From positions 1-12,685 of the forward strand of contig JAKOOI010000200.1 of NCBI GenBank assembly GCA_022701475.1: DNA of 12,685 nt, given 5' to 3'. The translations under genes and the position numbers were made by a program. Below, in pieces: positions 1-8,002 of this stretch. The stretch comes from Weeksellaceae bacterium (GTDB taxonomy: Bacteria; Bacteroidota; Bacteroidia; Flavobacteriales; Weeksellaceae). Under the pieces are notes generated by a model. It did no database searches and was not told the origin of the DNA. It saw only the letters and a program-made list of their open reading frames with translations. The number at the start of each line of letters is the position of its first letter. Positions within the stretch are counted from its first letter, which is position 1.

Positions 1-602
1 GGAGTACCGGTCTTCATTCTTCCTGCTTCAAAGCCTAAAGAGACAAGTTGCTCCGTAATTCCGAAAGCCCTTGGCTCGCCCATTCTTCCGCCGCCCAGCT
101 GCTTGTCGCCGACGTGGATGAGACCGTTCAGGAAGGTGCCGTTGGTAAGGACAACAGATTTTCCTTTTACTTCAATTCCCAAGGAGCTGATCACACCCGT
201 TACTTTGTTATTTTCTACAATCAGCTGTTTTACCATATCCTGAAAGAAATCAAGATTAGGTGTGTTTTCCAGGGCCAGCCTCCATTCTTCTGCAAAAAGC
301 ATCCGGTCATTCTGAGTCCTTGGCGACCACATGGCAGGGCCTTTGGAAAGATTCAGCATTTTGAACTGGATTGCTGATTTGTCTGCTACGATTCCGGAGT
401 ATCCTCCCAGCGCATCAATTTCACGTACGATCTGCCCTTTCGCAATTCCTCCCATAGCAGGGTTGCAGCTCATCTGGCCGATGGTCTGCATATTCATGGT
501 AATCAAAAGGGTTTTCGAACCCAGGTTGGCAGCGGCGGCGGCTGCTTCACAGCCAGCATGGCCTGCGCCGACTACGATGACGTCATATATTTCTGAAATC
601 AT
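1..602 (-). CDS. mnmG: tRNA uridine-5-carboxymethylaminomethyl modification enzyme MnmG (GidA), N-terminal part, cut by the window edge
   Basis: With MnmE, MnmG installs the carboxymethylaminomethyl group at C5 of the wobble uridine of certain tRNAs; it is a cytoplasmic FAD enzyme. I translated the minus strand from the ATG at 602: the product begins MISEIYDVIVVGAGHAGCEA, the dinucleotide-binding fold with GxGxxG at residues 12-17. The family signature SCNPAMGG follows at 45-52 and GPAMWSPRTQ at about 88-97. About 200 codons are present of a protein usually near 620 residues, so only the first part of the FAD domain is seen and the gene continues beyond base 1. The frame is open throughout. 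It lies downstream of ybeY on the same strand but is separated by a hairpin terminator and a parS site, so it probably has its own promoter, which I could not identify. The family assignment is very secure. Confidence 0.96.
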   Translation of the reverse strand, partial: MISEIYDVIVVGAGHAGCEAAAAAANLGSKTLLITMNMQTIGQMSCNPAMGGIAKGQIVREIDALGGYSGIVADKSAIQFKMLNLSKGPAMWSPRTQNDRMLFAEEWRLALENTPNLDFFQDMVKQLIVENNKVTGVISSLGIEVKGKSVVLTNGTFLNGLIHVGDKQLGGGRMGEPRAFGITEQLVSLGFEAGRMKTGT

Positions 603-644
603 TTTATTGCTTGTTTTAAGCCTTAAATTTTAAGTTTTTATGTA

Positions 645-664
645 AATGTTTCACGTGAAACATT
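645..664. other. parS: parS centromere-like site (ParB binding site)
   Basis: Bases 647-662 read TGTTTCACGTGAAACA, which matches the conserved bacterial parS consensus along its whole length and is a perfect palindrome. The flanking bases extend the symmetry to 20 bp (645-664). ParB family CTP switches load onto such sites near the replication origin and spread, organising chromosome segregation with ParA and SMC. The site is intergenic, about 45 bases upstream of the mnmG start, where it could also lie over that gene's promoter. No parA or parB gene is in the window. I saw no second copy elsewhere in these 12.7 kb. Confidence 0.9.
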
Positions 665-666
665 AT

Positions 667-696
667 TTAAAAATACAGGTTTAAATCGCCTGTATT
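667..696 (-). terminator. Hairpin terminator after ybeY
   Basis: AATACAGG at 672-679 and CCTGTATT at 689-696 form a perfect 8-bp stem with a 9-base loop. Reading the minus strand, the stem runs directly into a run of Ts (bases 673-669 as read on that strand), the form expected of an intrinsic terminator for the operon ending with ybeY. The stem is fairly AT-rich, so termination may be partial. Confidence 0.65.
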
Positions 697-765
697 GCGG
701 TCTGTTTAACCTGGATCTCATCCGGTCCAAATATCATTTCTTCAATGATTATACTTTTGGATTTT

Positions 766-1176
766 CTAACGGTAGTACCTGGCTAAATAAAAATCTTCTT
801 TGTTCCGCATCTCTTTTTCTTCCGCTTCAGATTTGTCTTTGTATCCTGAAAGATGGAGAATTCCATGAGCCAGCACTCTTCTGAGTTCTTCTTCATATTC
901 CCGGGATAGAGTAGAGGCGTTATCGGAAATGCGCTGCAAAGATACAAAAATCTCTCCGCTTATAGTCCTGCCTTTTACATAGTCGAAAGTTATAATATCC
1001 GTATAGTAGTCATGCTGTAAATAATCCTGATTAACTTTCAGCAGATACTCGTCATTACAGAAGATATAACTGATTTCGCCAAGCTTTTTTCCTTCTGAAA
1101 GAATAATGTCTTCCAGCCATGCCTTATAATCTGTAGCTACCGATTCCGGCAGATTTTCGTAAAAAAAATGTATCAT
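766..1176 (-). CDS. ybeY: Endoribonuclease YbeY, 16S rRNA maturation and ribosome quality control
   Basis: YbeY is a small zinc metalloprotein needed for 3' maturation of 16S rRNA and for quality control of defective 70S ribosomes in the cytoplasm. The 136-residue product has the family's usual length. It carries the metal-binding motif HGILHLSGYKD at residues 104-114, with His104 and His108 in the expected H-x3-H spacing, and the conserved stretch SGEIFVSLQRI at about 73-83. The third ligand position, His in the common HGxLHLxGYDH motif, is Asp114 here. The following KSEAEEKEMRNKED is typical of Bacteroidota members as I remember them. The start lies only 7 bases after the stop of the patatin-barrel gene, so the two are co-transcribed. 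A terminator hairpin follows about 70 bases downstream. Confidence 0.93.
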   Translation of the reverse strand: MIHFFYENLPESVATDYKAWLEDIILSEGKKLGEISYIFCNDEYLLKVNQDYLQHDYYTDIITFDYVKGRTISGEIFVSLQRISDNASTLSREYEEELRRVLAHGILHLSGYKDKSEAEEKEMRNKEDFYLARYYR

Positions 1177-1183
1177 GATAAAT

Positions 1184-3343
1184 TTAAAACCAGTGTCCTA
1201 GAATAACACTGAATATGCCTTTTTGGTTGTTTTTAAGTGAATGGCTGAAATTGATTTTAATCTGTCCAAAAGGAGATTTATATCCTGCCGTAATTCCGAG
1301 TGAACTGTAATTCAGCTTTACAGCATCCTCAAAACTCAGATCATCCGATAAATTAGCAAATGAAAAATTTCCGCTGATGAAATAATTCTTATTGAATTTA
1401 AACTGCAGGTCATTGGAAATCAGAATCACATTATTGGTGCTGAGCTGGCCGAAATAAAACCCGGAAAAGCTTTTCAGATTAACCATATTCTGTTCAAATA
1501 TCCCTCCGAGTCTGTACTGGTAAAAAGAGGGAAGATCTTCTCCGATGGTAATTCCTCCATACAGATTAAGCCGGTAGGCAAACTGTTTCGCAATAGGAAA
1601 ATTGATCCTGATATCTGCTTTCACCTGAACCAGCCTTTTTTCAACTTCAGATTTCATCAGGTCGATTACTTTACCTTCTGCATTGATATAAATACCGCGG
1701 GTAGGGAAGTCTTTGTCATCCTGGGTATCGCTTTTCAGGAGCACATATGGATTGAGGAAGCGGTTATAAATTTTATTTCCGCCAATAGGTTCCGATTCAA
1801 AATAGTCATGGCTCATTCCTCCGCCTACTGCAAATTTGTCTTTCCAGATAGACTGTATATAGACTTCATTTCTCAGCCAGGTCCATTTTTCTGTATCGTC
1901 GTTATTTACATTTCTCAGTGTAAAGCTCATTCCGGATGAATAAAGCCCGAATCCGGGAATATATCCGTTATCGACAAAATAATTCAGGTAATATCTTGGT
2001 TTATCGCCCACTATTACGTCCACTGACAGATTGGAATTTCTGAAAAGCAATCTTTTAGCAGAATAATTGAGCAGCAACCCGGTTTTGAATATTTCATCGT
2101 AATGCAGGCCAAATTTCAGAAAGTGCCTTGAGTCATCTTCCGTTACATAGAGCTTGAGATAATTTGCATTGTTTTCCGTAACAATGTCATAATTGATGAA
2201 TTTATAATTATTGGTAGCCACAAGCTTATCTATTTTTTTATTAATGCTCCCATAGGTTTGCAGGGAGGGAAGCCTCAATGCCATTTTACCGAGGACATAA
2301 TTTTCCCCGTAAATCCTGCCGCCGTCAATTGAAACACTGTCGATTTTATAGACGTTGGAATAAATAGGGTTGACATGCTGCCGAAGGCGGTCAAAAGGCC
2401 GCTTAGGAAGTTCATTCAGGATTTTCAGGTATTTTAATCCTTCCGTATAACCGCTGTCGAGTATTTTTTTCTTCTCATCATAACTGGTAGCAGTCATTCC
2501 TTTCAGATCGGGCTTGATATTGATGTCTGTATATTTGTATTGACGCCGGGTGTCTTTTTTGATCCCGAAATCGATTACCTGGTTAAGGATGGAAATGATG
2601 CTGTTCAGATCTTCCCGCCTGGAAAGGTCCTGATTAAGATCTACACCGATAACGATATCAATACCTTTATCCTTTAATGGTTTCGAAGGATAATTGACTG
2701 ACATGGCCCCGTCGATATAAATGCTGTCTCCGATTTTGACGGGATCCATCAGAGAAGGGAAAGCAGAACTTGCCATAATGGACTGTACCAGATCTCCTTT
2801 CTCAAAAATTTCCATATCTCCGCTTTCCAGGTTGGTTGCTACACACATGAACGGAATGGGAAGCTTTGAAAAATCATTGATGCTTGAAACGTTTTTAAAA
2901 AGCTCTTTCAGGAGGTATACGTTTTTCTGGCCGGTACTGATGGAAGAGGGAAGGGTAATTTTTCCGTTTTTAAGCGGAATGGACAACAGGTATTTGTCTA
3001 CGGATTTATTAAAGAAAGTGGTTTCCTGCCGTGTGGTTTTAGGATCTGTAATCAGAGAATAAAAATCGGTATCCATTACGATCTTCTCAATTTCCTTTCC
3101 GGAGTATCCTGAAGCATACAATCCGCCAACAATGGCACCCATACTGGTACCGGCTATATAGTCTACTTTTACGCCCAGTGAATCCAGTACTTTAAGAACT
3201 CCGACATGGGAAAATCCTTTGGCTCCGCCGCCGGCCAGGGAAAGTCCGATCCGGGGATTCGGTGGAATCTTAAGATCTTTTTTTACCTGCGCAGGGATCA
3301 GGAAGATTTGAGTAACAAACAGAAGGAACAGAATTTTTCTCAT
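1184..3343 (-). CDS. Patatin-like phospholipase with POTRA-like region and C-terminal outer-membrane beta-barrel (PlpD-like, type Vd)
   Basis: The product is 719 residues long. Residues 1-18 form a hydrophobic signal peptide, with likely cleavage at IPA-Q. A patatin domain spans about 31-235: oxyanion loop GGGAKG at 38-43, nucleophile elbow GTSMG at 65-69 (Ser67), and the DGA motif with Asp211, so the Ser-Asp catalytic dyad is intact. A linker and a POTRA-like segment follow (about 330-405). From about 410 to the end comes a BamA/Omp85-type barrel rich in alternating aromatic strands, ending in LGHWF with the terminal Phe expected of outer-membrane proteins. Patatin-barrel proteins (PlpD, type Vd) are outer-membrane phospholipases; here the passenger may be surface-exposed, secreted or periplasmic. 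It sits between murF-alr (3 bases away) and ybeY (7 bases away). The domain assignment is secure; the substrate and topology are not known from sequence. Confidence 0.92.
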   Translation of the reverse strand: MRKILFLLFVTQIFLIPAQVKKDLKIPPNPRIGLSLAGGGAKGFSHVGVLKVLDSLGVKVDYIAGTSMGAIVGGLYASGYSGKEIEKIVMDTDFYSLITDPKTTRQETTFFNKSVDKYLLSIPLKNGKITLPSSISTGQKNVYLLKELFKNVSSINDFSKLPIPFMCVATNLESGDMEIFEKGDLVQSIMASSAFPSLMDPVKIGDSIYIDGAMSVNYPSKPLKDKGIDIVIGVDLNQDLSRREDLNSIISILNQVIDFGIKKDTRRQYKYTDINIKPDLKGMTATSYDEKKKILDSGYTEGLKYLKILNELPKRPFDRLRQHVNPIYSNVYKIDSVSIDGGRIYGENYVLGKMALRLPSLQTYGSINKKIDKLVATNNYKFINYDIVTENNANYLKLYVTEDDSRHFLKFGLHYDEIFKTGLLLNYSAKRLLFRNSNLSVDVIVGDKPRYYLNYFVDNGYIPGFGLYSSGMSFTLRNVNNDDTEKWTWLRNEVYIQSIWKDKFAVGGGMSHDYFESEPIGGNKIYNRFLNPYVLLKSDTQDDKDFPTRGIYINAEGKVIDLMKSEVEKRLVQVKADIRINFPIAKQFAYRLNLYGGITIGEDLPSFYQYRLGGIFEQNMVNLKSFSGFYFGQLSTNNVILISNDLQFKFNKNYFISGNFSFANLSDDLSFEDAVKLNYSSLGITAGYKSPFGQIKINFSHSLKNNQKGIFSVILGHWF

Positions 3344-3346
3344 GGT

Positions 3347-5794
3347 TTAATCTTTTATATAGATCCTTTTCACACGGGGTGAAATGGAAGTTAATACTTC
3401 ATAGGTAATGGTACCGCAGTATCCTGCAAATTCTTTTAATGCAGGAAAGGCATTGAAAAGTGTAACGGGATCCCCTTCTTTAGCATCAGGAATAGGGTCC
3501 ACGTTTACCATCATCATATCCATACAGATGCTTCCTACGATAGGTGCCAGAGTTTTATGGATTCCGACGTTCCCCACCTGGTTTCCGATCAGTCTAGGAA
3601 TACCGTCTGCATAGCCTACCGGGACAGTGGCAATTCTCATCTGACGGTCTGCTATAAACCGCCTGCTGTAACCAACGGATTCTCCGGCTTCTATTGTAGA
3701 AATCTGTGAAATGACCGTTTTAAAACTTACTACCGGACGCAATTGTCTCTGTATTCGATCATCAGGGGATTCTCCCAGCATGCCGATTCCGATCCGTACC
3801 ATATCATACTGATGTTCGGTATAATTTGTAATTCCTGAAGAATTCAGGATATGACGCAGAGGAGCATAGCCCAGTTTCTTTATCAGGCTGGATGAATTGT
3901 GCTCGAACGTCGTCAGCTGGGCTGCTGTAAATTCTTTCTCATCCGGCAGATCCGAAGAGGAGAGATGGCTGAAAATACTCTGTACTTTAAGATTCTTATC
4001 TCCCAGGATATCCGCCAGGCGATCCAGTTCTCCGGTTTTGAAGCCCAGCCGGTGCATGCCTGTTTCCAGCTTGATATGGATAGGGTATTTCCGGTCATGT
4101 CCTGATCTCTGAAGTGCTTCATCGAACAGTTCCAGCACTCTGAAGCTGTAAATTTCTGGCTCCAGATTATAACGGATCACTGTGTCGTAACTGTGCTGCT
4201 CCGGATTCATAACGATAATGGGGACCGTAATTCCTTTTTTCCTTAACTCTACGCCTTCGTCTGCAAAGGCTACTCCAAGATAATCGATGTGATGGTGCTG
4301 AAGAAATTCCGAGATTTCATAGCTTCCCAGGCCATAAGCATTCGCCTTCACCATGGCCATCATCCGGGTGGATGGTTTCAGCAATGATTTATGATAGGTG
4401 ATGTTATGCAGGATAGCATTCAGGTTGATTTCCAGTACCGTATCATGTTTCCGCAGTTCCAAAATATCCTTTAACCGTTCAATTTCAAATTTCCGGGCGC
4501 CTTTTAAAAGAATAATCTGATTTTCAATTTCTGTAAGATATTTACTGTCAATAAGTTCCTGGGTGTCAATGAAAGTATGAATTTCAGATTTAAATAAATC
4601 ACTGTATTTTGATATATTGTGACCGATCAGGAATACGGAATCGAAATGTTGTTCGTTCACCAGGTCGGCAACTTCCTCATACAGGTGCTGAAGATCGGAA
4701 CTCACTTCAATCATATCGGTCAGAACAAGGGATTTTTTCTCCTTATTGTATTCATTCAGAAACTGTAGGGCAGTCTTCAGGGAATCCAGATCCAGATTAA
4801 ATGAGTCATTGATGATGATGTTGTTCCGGGTTCCTTCAATAGCTTCCAGGCGCATTTCCACTGCTTTCAGAGCATTGATTTTTTCAACGATCTTCCGGTT
4901 TTCAGTCTTCAGTTCTTTCAGCACGGTTACAAGAGCCAGGGCATTGGTTAGAGTAGCTTCGTCCCTCTGATGAACGGGGAAGGAGATTTCTTCTCCGAAA
5001 TAACGTACTGTAAGCTCTTCATCCCTGGATGGTAATTCTTTAAAATATACATCATTGTGTTGTCTGAGTCCGTATGAAATTAATTTTTTACCTGAATAGA
5101 GTGCTTTTAATTTTTTACCAGTCAATAGGTTATCTCCATTGTAAATAATGACTCCGGATCTTTTGAAAAGTTTGATTTTTTCATCGATCAGATGTTCTTC
5201 GGAATCAAAATTGGCGAGATGGGCTGTGCCGATATGGGTAAGCAGCCCGATTTGGGGAGGAAACAGATGCTCCAGATGTTCCATTTCGCCGGGCCCGGAA
5301 ATCCCGGCTTCAAAAATTCCAAGCTGATGGGCAGGGTTAATCTGAAGTAGTGAAAGGGGAAGGCCGATTTGTGAATTGAAACTTTTCGGGCTTTTTACGG
5401 TCGGGAATTCGTTCCATAAACATTGGTAAAGCCACTCTTTCAATATGGTTTTTCCGTTGCTTCCTGTAATCCCGATCGATTGCAGATGCGAGTTTCTGAA
5501 ATGATATGCTGCCAGTTGTTGCAGGAAGGTTACTGCATTTTCTACAATAATCCAGGTAACTTCTTTAAAACGTGGGTCGTAATGTTCTGATATAATGATA
5601 CTGATCCCTTTTTCTATAGCCGCTTCGATGAATTTTTCACCGGAATTTTTATGGGTATTGATGGCTATAAACGCTGTATTCCGGGTGGAATAAATAATCC
5701 TGCTGTCGAAAGCAATATTCCTGATGAGTAGTCCTGCATCTCCAATGATCTGTGCATTGGTAATTTCTGCTATCTGATGGATGGTGTAATTCAT
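3347..5794 (-). CDS. murF-alr: Bifunctional UDP-N-acetylmuramoyl-tripeptide:D-Ala-D-Ala ligase / alanine racemase (MurF-Alr fusion)
   Basis: This 815-residue fusion joins two cytoplasmic steps of peptidoglycan precursor synthesis. Residues 1 to about 445 are a Mur ligase of the MurF type: ATP-binding loop GITGSNGKT at 108-116, FEAGISGPGEME at about 161-172, THIGTAHL at 186-193, NDSFNLD at 329-335, and a C-terminal domain ending near LLKGARKFE at 429-437. Residues about 450-815 are a fold-type III alanine racemase: the PLP-binding lysine is Lys483 in MVKANAYGLG, the second catalytic tyrosine is Tyr709 in GYSRRF, and PVGYADGIPR and GSICMDMMMVNV are typical. Alr makes the D-Ala that becomes the D-Ala-D-Ala substrate of MurF, which rationalises the fusion. 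The fusion is known across Bacteroidota. No internal stop separates the halves. It leads the tight murF-alr, patatin, ybeY operon and lies 121 bases after tdk on the same strand. Confidence 0.96.
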   Translation of the reverse strand: MNYTIHQIAEITNAQIIGDAGLLIRNIAFDSRIIYSTRNTAFIAINTHKNSGEKFIEAAIEKGISIIISEHYDPRFKEVTWIIVENAVTFLQQLAAYHFRNSHLQSIGITGSNGKTILKEWLYQCLWNEFPTVKSPKSFNSQIGLPLSLLQINPAHQLGIFEAGISGPGEMEHLEHLFPPQIGLLTHIGTAHLANFDSEEHLIDEKIKLFKRSGVIIYNGDNLLTGKKLKALYSGKKLISYGLRQHNDVYFKELPSRDEELTVRYFGEEISFPVHQRDEATLTNALALVTVLKELKTENRKIVEKINALKAVEMRLEAIEGTRNNIIINDSFNLDLDSLKTALQFLNEYNKEKKSLVLTDMIEVSSDLQHLYEEVADLVNEQHFDSVFLIGHNISKYSDLFKSEIHTFIDTQELIDSKYLTEIENQIILLKGARKFEIERLKDILELRKHDTVLEINLNAILHNITYHKSLLKPSTRMMAMVKANAYGLGSYEISEFLQHHHIDYLGVAFADEGVELRKKGITVPIIVMNPEQHSYDTVIRYNLEPEIYSFRVLELFDEALQRSGHDRKYPIHIKLETGMHRLGFKTGELDRLADILGDKNLKVQSIFSHLSSSDLPDEKEFTAAQLTTFEHNSSSLIKKLGYAPLRHILNSSGITNYTEHQYDMVRIGIGMLGESPDDRIQRQLRPVVSFKTVISQISTIEAGESVGYSRRFIADRQMRIATVPVGYADGIPRLIGNQVGNVGIHKTLAPIVGSICMDMMMVNVDPIPDAKEGDPVTLFNAFPALKEFAGYCGTITYEVLTSISPRVKRIYIKD

Positions 5795-5915
5795 TGGTCC
5801 CTTTCTGCTAATCTGTTACTTTGGATAGATGCAGCGGCAGCATTTCAGAACAGGCCAAGTCTCTGCCTCTGCAAAACCGGCTCTATTTAACCGGGCAATG
5901 TTAATTCGGTCTAAG

Positions 5916-6509
5916 TTACTTAATTTTCTTCCTGGAAAGCACTTCATCTATAAAAACCCTGCGGCTTACCGCTTCATAGCTTTCCGTCTCTCCCAGTTCC
6001 ACCAGATCATTTCCCTGGGAAATTCTCATCGAATAATTGGCCAGGTTTCCTGTCCTTTTACAGATGGCGTGTACTTTGGTAACGTATTCTGCCATAGCCA
6101 TCAGATAAGGCATCGGCCCGAAAGGGCGACCCAGGAAATCCATATCCAGTCCGGCAATGACTACCCGTATCCCGCTGTTGGCCAGCTGATTGGCTACATC
6201 AATGATTCCTTCATCAAAAAACTGGGCTTCATCAATTCCTATAACATCGCAGTTGGAAGCAAGCAGAAGGATTTCACTGGGATTGTCTACCGGAGTACTC
6301 CTGATTTTATTCTGGTTATGGGAAATAACATCCTCTTCAGAATAGCGGGTATCCAGTCTTGGCTTATAGATTTCTACCTGCTGGCCTGCCATTTCCGCTC
6401 TTCTCAGCCTGCGGATCAGTTCTTCCGTTTTTCCGGAAAACATGGAGCCGCAAATAACTTCCATCCAGCCGCTTTGTTTGGAATGATTAATTGTATTTTC
6501 TAAAAACAT
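5916..6509 (-). CDS. tdk: Thymidine kinase, type II (TK1-like)
   Basis: Thymidine kinase phosphorylates thymidine to dTMP in the salvage pathway, using ATP. The 197-residue product has the Walker A motif GSMFSGKT at 21-28 and IDEAQFF at 92-98, with Glu94 as the presumed catalytic base. AGLDMDFLGRPFG at 119-131 and a C-terminal lasso region follow. The structural zinc site of the TK1 family normally uses two Cys pairs. Here only Cys150 remains (HAICKRTGNL), and the C-terminal pair is replaced by VSRRVF at 181-186, so the zinc finger is lost. I recall the same loss in other Bacteroidota kinases, so it is probably a lineage trait and not decay. A promoter-like TACTTTTG lies about 30 bases upstream of the ATG. 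The gene diverges from the acidic repeat-protein gene. Confidence 0.95.
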   Translation of the reverse strand: MFLENTINHSKQSGWMEVICGSMFSGKTEELIRRLRRAEMAGQQVEIYKPRLDTRYSEEDVISHNQNKIRSTPVDNPSEILLLASNCDVIGIDEAQFFDEGIIDVANQLANSGIRVVIAGLDMDFLGRPFGPMPYLMAMAEYVTKVHAICKRTGNLANYSMRISQGNDLVELGETESYEAVSRRVFIDEVLSRKKIK

Positions 6510-6537
6510 TTGTTAAATTAGCCGTATATTTTAAGAT

Positions 6538-6545
6538 CAAAAGTA
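6538..6545 (-). promoter_or_regulatory. Candidate -7 promoter element for tdk
   Basis: The minus strand reads TACTTTTG, an exact match to the Bacteroidota -7 consensus TAnnTTTG, ending 28 bases before the tdk start codon. That would give a leader of about 20-25 bases. I could not find a TTG at the -33 position, so the call rests on one element. Confidence 0.45.
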
Positions 6546-6569
6546 CGTAATTTTAATAAGATTCTTCCT

Positions 6570-7994
6570 ATGCAGAATATCCAAGATTTAAAGGGGAAAA
6601 TTTTTTCCGAATTCAAGAATATCATTGGTATTCTGGACAGAATAAACAGTGCAGAGGAGCTGTTGGACAGGTCAGAACTTGTAGATGAGCTTACCGACAG
6701 GATTTCATTTCTGCGCCTTTTGGAGAAAAATCTTCGGTATTCCGGAAATGCAAGCTTTTCACGTTCTGCCGGAAGTATGCAGATCATTCCCGAAGAGGAG
6801 ACCATGGAAGAAGAAGCGGTCTTTAACAATGAACTGAATGGAATTGATGCACAGGGAAATGATCTTTCCGGAAATCAGTCAGAGGAAGAGGCCATTTTCA
6901 ATAACCAGCTGCATGAGATTGTAGAAGAAAATTTTCACGAAGCATTGGTGGGCAGTTCGGAAGAAAATGCAGAAGTAAAGATGCCGGAACCGGATGATAC
7001 TGCCCTCTATTCCGGACCAAAACAAACAGAAAAGCCTGAAAATGATGAGGATGGCAGGAATGAAGATCCCGGGCATGATAACAGTAATTCACAGTTATCC
7101 GGTTACGGCACTCCTACCGAAGAAGAAGCCCTGTTCAATAACCAGCTGAATGAGATTAATGAATTTGAAAATGAGATTTCCGATCCCGGTACAACAGACC
7201 GTTTCAGCAATTTTGAAGAAGAAGAGAGGATTCAGGAGCGGTACGAGGCAGCAATAATATCGGATCATCAATCACCGGAGAAAAAACAGACCGCTCCGGC
7301 TATTTTTGAGAATGAGCCTTTGGAAAATCCGTCGGGTAGAGAAGAAGACAATGAAACCTATTCCATGGCTTCCCAGGCTCTGGAGACGGGAGAATTTGCA
7401 ACGGATACTTCCGGTACGGATTCTATAATTCATGACATGGAACATGAATCTGCAGCAGAGGAAAGAAGGGAAGCCTCTGTTCTTGCCGAAGTCAATGACA
7501 GAAGAAAGATAACGGATATTGAAAAAGAGGTTCCGGATCAGGGTAATGATATTCCTGCTTCAGACAGGGATTTTGAAATGCGGGAATCCGGGAATCCGGA
7601 AAGAAAGATAAAACTGTCCGGTATCAGGGGATTGAAATCCGTCCAGTCCTTTTTTGATGACCATCATTTTGAACCCAAACCGCCTGAAGAGAAACAAAAT
7701 CCTGCTCAGGATACAGGAAGCCTGCTGAAAAGCAATGTCCCGACGGGATTCATGGAAGCGGAAAAGAAAAAACCGGAATTCCGGCTGGACCTGAATGACA
7801 AAATCGCTTTTTCAAAGATGCTTTTCGGAGGAAACCAGGCTGAACTGAATGAAGTGGTAGACAGGCTGAATACCTTCCGGAACCTTGAAGAAGCAAAAGA
7901 ATACCTGAGCGATCTCTATTATTCCCACAAATGGAATAAAGTGGATGAATATGCCCAGCGGCTCTGGGTATTGGTAGAAAACAAATTTTTATAA
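6570..7994 (+). CDS. Acidic, largely disordered protein with three EEEAxFNNQLNEI-type repeats; function unknown
   Basis: I do not recognise a characterised family. The 474-residue product has no signal peptide or membrane helix, so it is probably cytoplasmic. Residues 1-57 look like an amphipathic helical segment (MQNIQDLKGKIF...FLRLLEKNLRY). Residues about 70-400 are very rich in Glu, Asp, Asn, Ser and Pro and look disordered. Embedded in this are three copies of one motif: EEEAVFNNELNGI (80-92), EEEAIFNNQLHEI (105-117) and EEEALFNNQLNEI (184-196). A compact C-terminal domain at about 403-474 (FRLDLNDKIAFSKMLFGG ... AELNEVVDRLNTF ... YAQRLWVLVE) looks helical and resembles the conserved end of uncharacterised Bacteroidota proteins. 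The gene is 8 bases upstream of rsmI, so the two are probably co-transcribed. It could be a scaffold or partner-recruiting protein. That it is a real gene is likely from its long open frame, co-directional spacing and domain-like end. Confidence 0.85.
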   Translation: MQNIQDLKGKIFSEFKNIIGILDRINSAEELLDRSELVDELTDRISFLRLLEKNLRYSGNASFSRSAGSMQIIPEEETMEEEAVFNNELNGIDAQGNDLSGNQSEEEAIFNNQLHEIVEENFHEALVGSSEENAEVKMPEPDDTALYSGPKQTEKPENDEDGRNEDPGHDNSNSQLSGYGTPTEEEALFNNQLNEINEFENEISDPGTTDRFSNFEEEERIQERYEAAIISDHQSPEKKQTAPAIFENEPLENPSGREEDNETYSMASQALETGEFATDTSGTDSIIHDMEHESAAEERREASVLAEVNDRRKITDIEKEVPDQGNDIPASDRDFEMRESGNPERKIKLSGIRGLKSVQSFFDDHHFEPKPPEEKQNPAQDTGSLLKSNVPTGFMEAEKKKPEFRLDLNDKIAFSKMLFGGNQAELNEVVDRLNTFRNLEEAKEYLSDLYYSHKWNKVDEYAQRLWVLVENKFL

Positions 7995-8002
7995 ATCATA
8001 TT

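Noticed and set aside
48..633. Two overlapping plus-strand frames at the left edge
   Set aside because: Both are antisense to mnmG, which is unambiguous on the minus strand.
3347..5794. Two separate genes, murF and alr, misjoined
   Set aside because: The frame runs through the junction without a stop, and the fusion is a known arrangement in Bacteroidota.
5829..6503. 224-codon open frame on the plus strand, antisense to tdk
   Set aside because: It lies almost wholly inside the well-supported thymidine kinase gene, and its translation looks like a shadow with no recognisable domain.
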